Of a DNA stretch of 64,000 bases, positions 54,132 to 62,674 are shown in pieces; within the stretch, counting starts at the first letter, position 1, and every line of letters begins with the position of its first letter. Under the pieces are notes generated by a model that searched no databases, was not told where the DNA came from, and was given only the letters and a program-made list of their open reading frames with translations. Both the position numbers and the translations under genes were made by a program. This DNA is from Martinezella tropici (GTDB taxonomy: Bacteria; Pseudomonadota; Alphaproteobacteria; Rhizobiales; Rhizobiaceae). The stretch covers positions 62,001 through 126,000 of the forward strand of contig NZ_QMKK01000056.1 of the NCBI RefSeq assembly GCF_003287875.1. The letters are read 5' to 3'.

Positions 54132-54710
54132 TCAGGCCGCGGTGCGACTGCTGGAGGCGCTGCTTCGAAGAAGCCGCATAAACGCTTGGACACGATTGCG
54201 GTGAGCCTCGACGTCGGCGTTAAGGTTCGCGTCGATGCAGATTCCAGAAAAGAAGGTCCAGATCAGATCGCAGACGTCGTTCACTTGATCTTGGGGAAAC
54301 TCCGCTTCCACGTTGTTGCGGATAGCAGCCATACGCGTTTCGTTGAAATCTGAAATCAATCGAACCGCAGCATCCGGTAGTAAGGCAATATCGCGTGTTG
54401 AATTAACCGAAAGGCATCCGGCGTAGTTCCCAGAGAAGGCCGGCGCCAACGAAAGAAATTGCTCTATGTTGCCCAGTCCAAGTGGCGTCTTCGCAAGGAT
54501 GCGCAAAGCGGGCCCCGTCTCAAGATATCGCCTTAGGGCTTCAACGAACATGTCGTCCTTATTCTCGAACTCGGAATAGAGGCCGGATTTGTTCACCCCA
54601 GTCGCAGCTTCTAGCTGCTGAACATTCGTTCCAGCGAGTCCATAACGCCAGAAAACGGGTATCGCTTTATCGAGAACTGTCTCCCGATTGAATTTTTTAG
54701 GTCTAGCCAT
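54132..54710 (-). CDS. TetR-family repressor
   Basis: 192 residues. The N-terminal HTH domain is typical (NRETVLDKAIPVFWRYGLAGTNVQQLEAATGVNKSGLYSEFENKDDMFVEALRRYL). The C-terminal helical domain (AGCLSVNSTRDIA) fits the AcrR-like branch. Its own promoter carries TGAAC-N6-GTTCA, identical in core to the site before the MFS gene. It is therefore the probable repressor of itself, the MFS transporter and the lactonase. Confidence 0.92.
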   Translation of the reverse strand: MARPKKFNRETVLDKAIPVFWRYGLAGTNVQQLEAATGVNKSGLYSEFENKDDMFVEALRRYLETGPALRILAKTPLGLGNIEQFLSLAPAFSGNYAGCLSVNSTRDIALLPDAAVRLISDFNETRMAAIRNNVEAEFPQDQVNDVCDLIWTFFSGICIDANLNADVEAHRNRVQAFMRLLRSSASSSRTAA

Positions 54711-54728
54711 GCTCGAAATATGGCATTA

Positions 54729-54744
54729 TGAACCGAACAGTTCA
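54729..54744. promoter_or_regulatory. TetR-type operator at its own promoter
   Basis: TGAACCGAACAGTTCA lies 18 bases upstream of the TetR start codon. It is identical over 17 bases (TGAACCGAACAGTTCAA) to the core of the MFS operator, showing autoregulation. Confidence 0.8.
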
Positions 54745-54887
54745 ATACCCATTTAGACCAACGCGGTTGCTTGGCTCATAAACTTCAGTCGCTCTCGACT
54801 GGAACAGCTAGTCCACCGCCATTCTGCACCGCTCTTGATGTTTGGATACCATCTCCGGCGGCCGAGGGTTCAATATGGTTCAAGAGA

Positions 54888-56000
54888 GCGTTGGTGCACG
54901 GATCGTTCAGCGGTCATGGTGTAGCCGAGCGGTGGTTGAACTATCGGGTCTGTCAGCTTTATGCCCTTCAAACACAATGCCGGCCGCCACCATCGCATCG
55001 GTAAGATGAAGTTCAAAGTGACCAATTGGTCGGAGTGTGAGGCGGGCCTTCGCCGACGCGGCAGCCTGACGCTGTGGATGATCGCGGAAGCTTTGTCGCA
55101 GTGGCAAGCGCCGAAGCGCACGACCCGCGGCGGTCAGCCGCGTTACTCTGATCTAGCGATCGAGACCGCACTGACGCTGGGACTGGTGTTCGGCCTGCGT
55201 CTCCGTCAGACAGAGGGATTGCTAATATCGGTGCTGCAACTGATGGGGTTGGCTCTCAGCGTGCCCGATCATACCACGCTCAGCCGGCGCGCAGGCACAC
55301 GACGATCGCCTGACACACGGCAAGGTCGCGGGATTCCAGGAGAAGGGCCGGTGAACGTTCTCATCGATAGCACTGGGCTCGAAGTCTACGGCGCCGGCCA
55401 GTGGCAGGAGGAAAAGCAGGGCGTCAGGTCGCGGCGAAGCTGGCGCAAACTGCATCTGGCACCGGATGCCGACAGCGGCGAGATCATCGCCCACATCATG
55501 ACTGACCAGGATACGGGCGATGCCTCGCAGGTGGAGCCGCTGCTCGACCAGGTCGACATTTCGATCGGTCAGTTTACCGCTGACGGTGCCTTTGACGGGA
55601 AACCGACCTACGATGCCGTCAGCAACCATTCCGCCGGCGCTGCGATCGTCGTTCCGCCGCGCCAACGCGGTGGACGGATCGGACACCAGACCCTCCAGTC
55701 AACGAAACCGTCATATCGCGGCGATCGCCACGGACGGCCGGATGCGGTGGCAAGCCGACACCGGCTATGGCAAGCGTTCGCTGATCGAGACCGCGATCGG
55801 CAGATACAAGTCGATCATCGGTCACCGCCTGCGGACACGATCCTTCGGGGCGCAAAAGACCGAGGTCGCCATCGGCTGCGCCGCCCTCAATCGAATGTTG
55901 GCATGTGCACGCCCGAAATCCGTCCGTCGCATGACAGCCACCGCATAGACGAAAACATCAAAGACTGGCGTCCGAAATATTCCGATCCCTGCACCAACGC
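54888..56000 (+). mobile_element. IS5-family insertion sequence with terminal inverted repeats
   Basis: GCGTTGGTGCACGGATCG (54888-54905) and the inverse CGATCCCTGCACCAACGC (55983-56000) match at 17 of 18 positions and enclose the transposase. Length is about 1.1 kb, normal for the family. No target duplication was identified at the flanks. Confidence 0.85.
54961..55948 (+). pseudogene. IS5-family transposase, frameshifted
   Basis: The first part starts MPFKHNAGRHHRIGKMKFKVTNWSECE and includes the first catalytic aspartate in LIDSTGLEVYG and the second in TADGAFDG. Near 55660 the correct frame switches (IVVPPR to ANAVDGSDTR). The rest (DYGKR-like QADTGYGKRSLIETAIGRYKS with the catalytic glutamate, then ALNRMLACARPKSVRR) lies in another frame. 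A single-base change disrupts the product unless frameshifting restores it. Confidence 0.85.
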
Positions 56001-56207
56001 CGTTGACAACAGGAAGATAGCGACAGGAGCCGGGATCATATATAATCGATTGTCTATAAATTATTACGTATCGTCCATTCTTACGGACTTGCACTGCAAG
56101 AGACGCAGCACTCGCTTCGTCGGACGCCAGTTCGATATACCGAGCCGTATCGGTCTAGGACTCAATCGATCGTTATCGAATTGCGCAGCCTCGAGCAGAG
56201 ATCCGGA

Positions 56208-56249
56208 TTGACTTCAATATGTATCTGCTTTAAACAAATACAAATGCGC
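56208..56249 (+). promoter_or_regulatory. Promoter/operator of the sugar ABC operon
   Basis: TTGACT at 56208-56213 is followed 17 bases later by TAAACA and then AATACAAATGCG. The stretch parallels 61491-61525 before the RbsD/FucU gene (TTGACTT, then AATACAAACGC), implying a shared regulator. Confidence 0.45.
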
Positions 56250-56316
56250 GATGGGAGTTCGCGCTGTGGCCCGCGTCGGGAGATCGCGCGCCCGCTCTAT
56301 TAACGGGAGGAACGGA

Positions 56317-57354
56317 ATGCTGAAGTTCCCACATATGCTCGCAGGCGTGGCGACCGCTGTCGCCTTGATGACGACTGCCGCTGCCGCTCAAGACACGGTT
56401 GGTGTGAGCTGGCGTTACTTTCAGGACGAACGCTGGAAAATCGACGAAGCGGCAATGAAGTCCGTGCTCGAAAAGGCCGGAGTTTCCTATGTTGGCATTG
56501 ATGCGCAGGGCGACCCGCAGAAACAAGCAGGAGACATCGAGAGTCTGATTGCACGTGGGGTCAAGGTGCTTGTCGTCGTAGCTCAGGATGCCAAGGCCAT
56601 CATTCCTGTTATCGACGAGGCAAAGCGCAGCAATATCGCCGTCATTGCCTACGATGCTCCGATCGACGCCGGCGACGTCCTCTATACAAGCTTCGACAAC
56701 CTGGCTGTCGGCCGTGTCATGGGCGAGGCTCTCCTGAAAGCTATGCCAAAGGGCAACTACGTTGCGATGGACGGAGACCCTGCCCAGACGATCCAGCAGG
56801 TTTTCAAGAGCGGTCAGATGCAGGCGATCCAGCCCGCAATCGACAGAGGCGATATCAAAATCGTTGCCCAGCAGAACGTTGAGCAGTGGAAGCCGGACGT
56901 TGCGCAGTCGCTCATGGAACAGGTCCTGACAGCGACGAACAACAAGGTCGATGCAGTGCTTGCGATGAACGACAGCATCGCGAACGGCGTGGCAGCGGCA
57001 CTCGCGAGCCAGGATCTCCTGGGCAAAGTTGCAATCTCCGGGCAGGACGGCGACAAGAACGTCCTCAACCGTATCGCCAAGGGCGAGCAGACGATGACCG
57101 TCTGGAAGGACGCGAACGCACTTGGAACGGTCGCGGCGAAAGCTGCTGTCGAAATCATCAAGGGCACAAAAATCGATGCGGTGGCGGGCGTAAAGCCTGG
57201 CAAGACATCAACCGGCGCCTCGCAGCCCGCAATAATTCTCGATCCCATCGCCATTACGCGTGACAACCTCGACCTCGTGGTCAAAGCCGGCTGGATATCG
57301 AAGGACGTGCTTTGCAAAGGCGTGACGAAGAACCCGCCAAAAGCCTGCGAATAA
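56317..57354 (+). CDS. Sugar-binding periplasmic protein (XylF/RbsB-like)
   Basis: 345 residues from ATG 56317 behind GGGAGG. A signal peptide is seen (GVATAVALMTTAAAAQ). The mature protein has the type I binding-protein fold (SWRYFQDERWKIDEAAMKSVLEKAG, IESLIARGVKVLVVVAQDAKAIIPVIDEAKR, AVIAYDAPI, DAVLAMNDSIANGVAAAL). It delivers a pentose, hexose or polyol to the following permease and ATPase. It is closest in style to xylose-binding proteins. Confidence 0.9.
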   Translation: MLKFPHMLAGVATAVALMTTAAAAQDTVGVSWRYFQDERWKIDEAAMKSVLEKAGVSYVGIDAQGDPQKQAGDIESLIARGVKVLVVVAQDAKAIIPVIDEAKRSNIAVIAYDAPIDAGDVLYTSFDNLAVGRVMGEALLKAMPKGNYVAMDGDPAQTIQQVFKSGQMQAIQPAIDRGDIKIVAQQNVEQWKPDVAQSLMEQVLTATNNKVDAVLAMNDSIANGVAAALASQDLLGKVAISGQDGDKNVLNRIAKGEQTMTVWKDANALGTVAAKAAVEIIKGTKIDAVAGVKPGKTSTGASQPAIILDPIAITRDNLDLVVKAGWISKDVLCKGVTKNPPKACE

Positions 57355-57377
57355 ACAGTTCCAGCTGGAGTTCTGTC

Positions 57378-58616
57378 ATGACATCTATTCTTCAACCTGC
57401 GTCCAGCTCGACGAAGCTTTTCCCCCGACTGCTACAAGCGGTCGGGGGAGGGGGCCGCGACACTCGCCTGGTGGCGATGGTGTGCGTCCTTGCTGTAATT
57501 TGGCTTTGCGCAAACATCCTTACCAACGGCGTATTCCTGTCACCGCGAAACCTGTTCAATCTCTCGCTGCAGGTCTCGGTCGTGGCCATCATGGCGTCGG
57601 GCATGATCCTGGTCATCGTGACGCGACACATCGACCTCTCGGTCGGATCTCAGGTCGGTTTTCTCGGGGTCCTCGGTGGTCTCGTGCAAAGCAACTGGCT
57701 CCCCGACAGCCCGCACGCCTGGTGGATCTCCTGCCTCGTCATGCTGGCGGGCGGTATGCTTATCGGTTTGATCCAGGGCGCACTTGTCGCCTACGCGCGC
57801 ATACCCTCATTCGTCGTTACGCTGGGAGGCCTGCTCTTCCTGCGCAATGCTGCTTATGAACTGAACGATGGTACCACGATCGCCCCCCTGAGCGCGACGT
57901 TCCAGAATCTCGGCGGGGGACAGAACGGAGTTCTTGGGGCCACGCTGAGCTGGGCTGCGGCCGGCGTGGTCACCGCCTATGTCGTCTTCAACCTTGTTCG
58001 CAGGTACCAGCGCAAGAAGTCCCTTGGCATACAGAATGCTTTAACGGCATCCGACATTGTTCCGGCGGCACTCTGGTGCGTTTGTGCATTCGGTCTGGTG
58101 GCAGTCATGAACAGCTGCTATCGGCCCGGAACGACAGAGTCGATGGGATTGGCCGTCCCCGTTCTTATCCTGATCGCGGTGACGATGCTTATGACGGTCA
58201 TCGCCAAGAAGCACAGGTTTGGACGCCACGTGTTCGCCGTCGGCGGCGATCCACTCAGCGCGCGGTTGACGGGTATCAACACCCAACGCGTCGTCCTGAA
58301 AGTTTTCGTGCTGATGGGTTTCCTGTCCGGATTGGCCTCGATCGTTCTCACGGCTCGACTGAACGCCGCAGCGAGCGGAGCGGGCACGATGATGGAACTC
58401 TATGTGATCGCGGCAGCAGTGATCGGAGGGACGTCGCTTGCCGGAGGAGCCGGCACAATTCTCGGCGGCTGCATTGGCGCCTTGATCATGCAAAGTCTTC
58501 AAAGCGCAATGGTCCTAATGGGGATTGCGAGCCCGCTGCAGAGCATGGTGCTTGCGGGCGTTCTCGTACTCGCCGTCTGGATCGATACAATGTGGCGCGA
58601 AAGGAGGCCATCATGA
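57378..58616 (+). CDS. CUT2-family sugar ABC permease (XylH/FrcC-like)
   Basis: 412 residues with around 10-12 hydrophobic segments. The signature regions MASGMILVIVTRHIDLSVGS and GGTSLAGGAGTILGGCIGALIMQSLQSAMVLMG are diagnostic of the XylH/RbsC group. The start at 57378 gives the normal N-terminus, 23 bases after the binding protein. It overlaps the ATPase start by 4 bases (ATGA). Confidence 0.92.
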   Translation: MTSILQPASSSTKLFPRLLQAVGGGGRDTRLVAMVCVLAVIWLCANILTNGVFLSPRNLFNLSLQVSVVAIMASGMILVIVTRHIDLSVGSQVGFLGVLGGLVQSNWLPDSPHAWWISCLVMLAGGMLIGLIQGALVAYARIPSFVVTLGGLLFLRNAAYELNDGTTIAPLSATFQNLGGGQNGVLGATLSWAAAGVVTAYVVFNLVRRYQRKKSLGIQNALTASDIVPAALWCVCAFGLVAVMNSCYRPGTTESMGLAVPVLILIAVTMLMTVIAKKHRFGRHVFAVGGDPLSARLTGINTQRVVLKVFVLMGFLSGLASIVLTARLNAAASGAGTMMELYVIAAAVIGGTSLAGGAGTILGGCIGALIMQSLQSAMVLMGIASPLQSMVLAGVLVLAVWIDTMWRERRPS

Positions 58617-59371
58617 CGACCCCGTTGCTCGAAGCCCGCAACGTCAACAAGGCATTTGGTGGCGTTCACGCCGTCGAGAATGTCAGCGTATCGCTCATGC
58701 CGGGCGAAGTCGTCGCGCTACTCGGCCATAATGGTGCTGGCAAATCCACCTTCATCAAGATGCTGTCGGGGGTCTTTCCCGCAGACAGCGGCGAGATCCT
58801 GATCGACGGCAAAACGGTTGATATCCGGTCCCCTCATGATGCACAGGAACTGGGGATCGAGACCATCCATCAGACGCTGGCGCTCGCCGATAATCTTGAT
58901 GCGGTCTCTAACCTTTTCCTCGGTCGGGAGCAGACCGACCGCTTCGGTTTCCTCGACACCGAGGCGATGGAGCACGGGGCACGAAAGACGATCGAGCGCA
59001 TGCGGTTGAGAATTCCTTCTCTCAACGCGTCAGTCCGATCTATGTCCGGTGGTCAGCGGCAAGCGGTGGCAATCGCCCGCGCACTTCACTTCAACGCGCG
59101 TATTCTCATCATGGATGAACCGACTGCCGCCCTTGGACCCGAGGAGACGAAAAACGTCGGCATCTTGATTGAGGAACTCAAAAAGCAGGGTTTGGGTATT
59201 TTCCTTATCAGCCATGACATGCACGATGTCTTCGCACTGTCAGACCGGATCACCGTGATGAAATCCGGACGCGTTGTCGGTTCCTATCCGACGCGGGACC
59301 TGACACAGGACGACGCGCTCGAAATGATCATCCTTGGCCGCAAGCCGGCTCGCCTTGTCGCGACGGCATGA
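58613..59371 (+). CDS. Single-domain sugar ABC ATPase (FrcA-like)
   Basis: 252 residues with one nucleotide-binding domain, as in the rhizobial fructose transporter FrcA rather than the two-domain RbsA/XylG type. Walker A is GHNGAGKST, signature MSGGQRQAVAIARAL, Walker B ILIMDEPTAALG, and the switch histidine is in LISHDMHDV. Translational coupling to the permease supports a dedicated system. Confidence 0.92.
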   Translation: MTTPLLEARNVNKAFGGVHAVENVSVSLMPGEVVALLGHNGAGKSTFIKMLSGVFPADSGEILIDGKTVDIRSPHDAQELGIETIHQTLALADNLDAVSNLFLGREQTDRFGFLDTEAMEHGARKTIERMRLRIPSLNASVRSMSGGQRQAVAIARALHFNARILIMDEPTAALGPEETKNVGILIEELKKQGLGIFLISHDMHDVFALSDRITVMKSGRVVGSYPTRDLTQDDALEMIILGRKPARLVATA

Positions 59372-59399
59372 GGCATACAACCCGGGAATGGAAAGCAAT

Positions 59400-60170
59400 A
59401 TGACAGTCAAAGCACCAAACTTCAGTCTCGATGGAAAGGTTGCCCTCGTAACGGGCGCGGCGCGCGGCATAGGTCGCGCGATCGCGCTCGCCTGCGCCGC
59501 CGCCGGGGCCGATGTGGTCATCGGTGTGCGAAACGTGGAGGCGGTTGCCGACCTTGTTGCGGAACTGAAGACCACTGGCCGCCGCGCCCTCGCCGTCACG
59601 ATGGACATCTCAAACAGCGGTCAGATCGCCGAAGCGGTTGCCGAAGCTGTCGCGGCGTTTGGAAAAATCGACGTGCTGGTCAATAACGTCGGCGTTGCGC
59701 CCGGAAATCTCGCGGAACTCGTCGAGGAAAAAGCGCTTGACCAGATCCTCGATGTCAACATCAAGGGCACCTTCCTCGTCACGCAAACGGTTGCCCGCCA
59801 TATGATCGAGCGCAAGAGCGGTCGCATCATCAACATCAGTTCACAGGCCGGGACGGTCACGCTGCGCGGTGAAGCCCTGTATTGCATGAGCAAGGCGGCT
59901 ATCAATCACTTGAGCAGATGCCTGGCGGCCGAGTGGGCGCAATATGGCATCACGGTCAATACCGTCTCGCCCACCTTCATATGGACGGATTCGACCCGCC
60001 CAGTCCTTGCCGATCCGGATTTTTACGCGCGCACCGTGGGCCATATTCCGCTCGGACGGATCGGTGATACGGATGACGTTGTCGGAGCCGTGGTCTACCT
60101 CGCATCTCCGGCCGCATCCCTTGTGACTGGCGCCAACCTGTTGGTAGACGGCGGATGGTCGATTGCATGA
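59400..60170 (+). CDS. Short-chain dehydrogenase of the sugar cluster
   Basis: A 256-residue classical SDR. KVALVTGAARGIGRAIALACAAAG, DVLVNNVGVAPGN (NNVG variant of NNAG), S in NISSQAGTV and YCMSK form the cofactor and catalytic set. The C-terminus (ASLVTGANLLVDGGWS) is standard for sugar or polyol dehydrogenases. It lies 28 bases after the ABC ATPase and is probably the first oxidation step for the imported polyol or sugar. An alternative ATG exists at 59388. Confidence 0.9.
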   Translation: MTVKAPNFSLDGKVALVTGAARGIGRAIALACAAAGADVVIGVRNVEAVADLVAELKTTGRRALAVTMDISNSGQIAEAVAEAVAAFGKIDVLVNNVGVAPGNLAELVEEKALDQILDVNIKGTFLVTQTVARHMIERKSGRIINISSQAGTVTLRGEALYCMSKAAINHLSRCLAAEWAQYGITVNTVSPTFIWTDSTRPVLADPDFYARTVGHIPLGRIGDTDDVVGAVVYLASPAASLVTGANLLVDGGWSIA

Positions 60171-60308
60171 CGATGTCCTTCGCTCAAACCTTTGCCTGCA
60201 CGCTGGCATCTGGTAGTGCGTGGAAGTGTAATTTAAGCAATGATTCGAGTGCATTGCCGGTACCTGACAACAGCTCCTGATCGACAAATGCTGTCAGTGG
60301 GAGGAATC

Positions 60309-61466
60309 TTGACGACGAACAGTGTCTTGAGACACATGAATGCGGTGCGTTGTCTGCGCGTCCTGCGCCGAGACGTTCCTTTGTCGCGCGCAGATATTGC
60401 GCGCGAATTGAACGTTACGCGGGCGACCGTCGGCAATTCGATAAAGCAGCTCCTTGCAGAAAATCTCGTTATCGACCTCAACGAAAGCGCCGAGGCCAAC
60501 GGAGCCGGGCGTCCTGGGGCTCTCGTATCGCTCAATCCGGCCGGCGCCTACTTTATAGGTCTCGACATCTCCTCGGCCGAGATCAACGCGGTCCTGATCG
60601 ACTTTTCGATGCGCGTGGTTGCCAAGCGGATCGTATCGATTGCCGACCGCTATCACGACCCGAAGCGCGTGATCGAACTGCTCGCCGCCTTGCCGAAGGA
60701 ATTGGTTGACGTATCGAAGGTCCGGGCATCGAGGGTGCGTGGAGTCTGTATTTCTGCGCCGGGTATCGTGCGCGACGGGAAAATCATTTCCGCCCCCTGG
60801 TTGAGCTGGCGAGACGTTGACGTCGTGTCAGCCATGTCGGAAGCGATGAAGCCCTCGCTGCCGCTTCAAATTTGCAATGACGCCGTGGCTCTTGCAAGCG
60901 CGGTAGCCGCGGACTCATCGGAAAGCGATCTGAGCGACGTCCTGCTGTTATTGCTTGCGCAGGGTATTGGCAGTGCCCATTTACGGCAGGGACGAGTCGT
61001 TGAGGGTGCACACGGACTTGGAGGGGAAGTCGGGCACATGGTGATGGGTGGGCGGCCCCAAATGGCGGCCACACATACGTTCGAAATCCTCGCTGGCTAC
61101 CAAAGATTTCTGCCCTTCATCGAGAATGATGTCCCAATCCCGGAAGGTCTTGCCAAACTCGTGACCAGGGAAGGATCTCCAGCTCTCGACCAGGCTCTTC
61201 ATGAATGGGCGTTGGGACTGGCAACCGGCATCCTTAACCTCATTCATATTCTCGATCCAAAAACGATCGTGCTGGGTGGGCCGCTTGCCGTCCTTTACCC
61301 AAAGGTGGCGGAGCGCGTCGAGAGCCTCCTCTCTGAAAACCTCGTCCACGGCTTCAACGTGCCTCCTATCTCCGTTGCCCGGTTCGGTGGGGATGGAGCT
61401 GCCATTGGCGCTGCCGCTCTTCTTCGCGAGAGCCTCTTCGACCTTCCCGAACTGCCTGCCGTTTAA
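60309..61466 (+). CDS. ROK-family transcriptional regulator (first)
   Basis: 385 residues starting at TTG 60309, chosen because GGAGG lies just before it; ATGs at 60240 and 60288 lack a ribosome binding site. The winged HTH (RRDVPLSRADIARELNVTRATVGNSIKQLLAENLVIDL) precedes the ROK domain (YFIGLDISSAEINAVLIDF, GEVGHMVMGG). The cysteine-rich zinc motif CxCGxxGC of active ROK kinases is missing, and so is the DxGxT phosphate motif. It should therefore be a repressor, not a kinase. It lies within the sugar cluster and probably senses the imported compound. Confidence 0.9.
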   Translation: MTTNSVLRHMNAVRCLRVLRRDVPLSRADIARELNVTRATVGNSIKQLLAENLVIDLNESAEANGAGRPGALVSLNPAGAYFIGLDISSAEINAVLIDFSMRVVAKRIVSIADRYHDPKRVIELLAALPKELVDVSKVRASRVRGVCISAPGIVRDGKIISAPWLSWRDVDVVSAMSEAMKPSLPLQICNDAVALASAVAADSSESDLSDVLLLLLAQGIGSAHLRQGRVVEGAHGLGGEVGHMVMGGRPQMAATHTFEILAGYQRFLPFIENDVPIPEGLAKLVTREGSPALDQALHEWALGLATGILNLIHILDPKTIVLGGPLAVLYPKVAERVESLLSENLVHGFNVPPISVARFGGDGAAIGAAALLRESLFDLPELPAV

Positions 61467-61490
61467 TTCGACGCGGAACGCCAAACGGGT

Positions 61491-61522
61491 TTGACTTGAT
61501 ATTTGTATTTGTATAATACAAA
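61491..61522 (+). promoter_or_regulatory. Promoter with operator TTTGTAT-A-ATACAAA
   Basis: TTGACT (61491-61496) and TATAAT (61512-61517) form a sigma-70-like promoter with a 15-base spacer. The perfect palindrome TTTGTATAATACAAA (61508-61522) covers the -10 box, so a bound repressor would block it. The first ROK protein is the likely binder (inference). Confidence 0.6.
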
Positions 61523-61551
61523 CGCAAATAGCCAGCCAGTGGAGGAAACAG

Positions 61552-61986
61552 ATGCTGAAGCTAATCGACCCCATTCTCTCTCCGGAACTGCTTTACGCTC
61601 TCCGAGCGATGGGGCATCGGCACGATATTGCTATCGTCGATGCAAACTTCCCTTGTGATGCCGGCGATGAGCGCCTTATCCGTCTCGACGGCGTTTCCGG
61701 ACCACGGGCGCTGGAAGCAATCCTCACGATCTTTCCGCTGGAAGAGCAGGAACCGCATGTGGCATGGCGCATGATTGCTGAAGGCGATGCGGCCAAGATC
61801 CTGCCCGTTTTCGAAGATTACAGTGCCGGCCTTAAGAAAACGCAGGGCAGGGCGGTTGAACTCACGGCAGTCGAGCCGGATGACTTCAAGGACCGCGTCC
61901 GCGCCGCCCATACGGTCGTGGTCACGGGAGAGCGACGCTTCTATGGCAGTGTCATTCTGCGCAAAGGCGTCATTGCACCCGAATAA
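61552..61986 (+). CDS. RbsD/FucU-type sugar mutarotase
   Basis: 144 residues. MLKLIDPILSPELLYALRAMGHRHDIAIVDANFPCDA is the characteristic start, with the conserved histidine in GHRHD. The C-terminus (TGERRFYGSVILRKGV) is also diagnostic. The enzyme interconverts ring forms of a sugar (ribose or fucose in known members). It has a promoter of its own with a palindrome on the -10 box and probably heads a unit with the HAD gene. Confidence 0.93.
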   Translation: MLKLIDPILSPELLYALRAMGHRHDIAIVDANFPCDAGDERLIRLDGVSGPRALEAILTIFPLEEQEPHVAWRMIAEGDAAKILPVFEDYSAGLKKTQGRAVELTAVEPDDFKDRVRAAHTVVVTGERRFYGSVILRKGVIAPE

Positions 61987-62017
61987 AACGGAATCCACGC
62001 GGTAATCCAGCGTCATC

Positions 62018-62674
62018 TTGCCCGATCTTTTCGCCTCTTCTTTCGATGCCTTCCTTTTTGATATGGACGGCACGATACTCAACTCTATTGCCGCTGCTGA
62101 ACGGGTTTGGGGCGCTTGGGCTTGGAAGTTCGGGCTTGATCCAGAAGTGTTTTTACCCACGATCCATGGGCGCAGGGCCTTCGAAACAATTTCTACCCTC
62201 GGCCTACCGGATGTCGATCCGCAGGCCGAGGCTGCCGCCATAACACAGGCGGAAATCGATGAAATCAACGGTATAATTGCAATCGGCGGTGCGCAGCATT
62301 TTTTGAGCAGCCTCCCATCTCACCGATGGGCCGTCGTGACCTCTGCGCCATCCGCACTGGCCAAAAGACGGATTGCGGCGGCCGGATTGCCGACACCAGC
62401 GGTATTCGTAACAGCCGAGGACGTCGAGCGGGGCAAGCCGGCGCCTGATTGCTTCATTCTGGCCGCCGAGCGCCTCTCGGTCGAACCCGCACGTTGTCTG
62501 GTCTTCGAGGATGCCGAAGTGGGGATTGCCGCCGCAACCGCGGCAGGTTGTCAGGTCTGCGTCATTACCGAGACGCATAAGCGGCGGATGAAGGTGAACC
62601 ACCACCAGTTTGAGAATTACGAACGCATCAAACCGAGGCTCGTTAACGGGGCCTTGGGGCTACTGTCATCCTGA
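62018..62674 (+). CDS. HAD-family sugar phosphatase
   Basis: 218 residues from TTG 62018; the next ATG would remove the catalytic DxD. Motif I is FDMDGTILNS, motif II VTSAPSA, motif III GKPAPDCF, and motif IV VFEDAEVGI, as in DOG1/GPP-like or beta-phosphoglucomutase-like phosphatases. The ribosome binding site is weak. It follows the mutarotase by 31 bases and probably dephosphorylates a sugar phosphate of this pathway. Confidence 0.87.
   Translation: MPDLFASSFDAFLFDMDGTILNSIAAAERVWGAWAWKFGLDPEVFLPTIHGRRAFETISTLGLPDVDPQAEAAAITQAEIDEINGIIAIGGAQHFLSSLPSHRWAVVTSAPSALAKRRIAAAGLPTPAVFVTAEDVERGKPAPDCFILAAERLSVEPARCLVFEDAEVGIAAATAAGCQVCVITETHKRRMKVNHHQFENYERIKPRLVNGALGLLSS

Noticed and set aside
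54864..54884. Two GGTTCAA half-sites near the IS5 left end
   Set aside because: Direct, not inverted, repeats and not in a promoter position; they may be chance copies of the TetR half-site.
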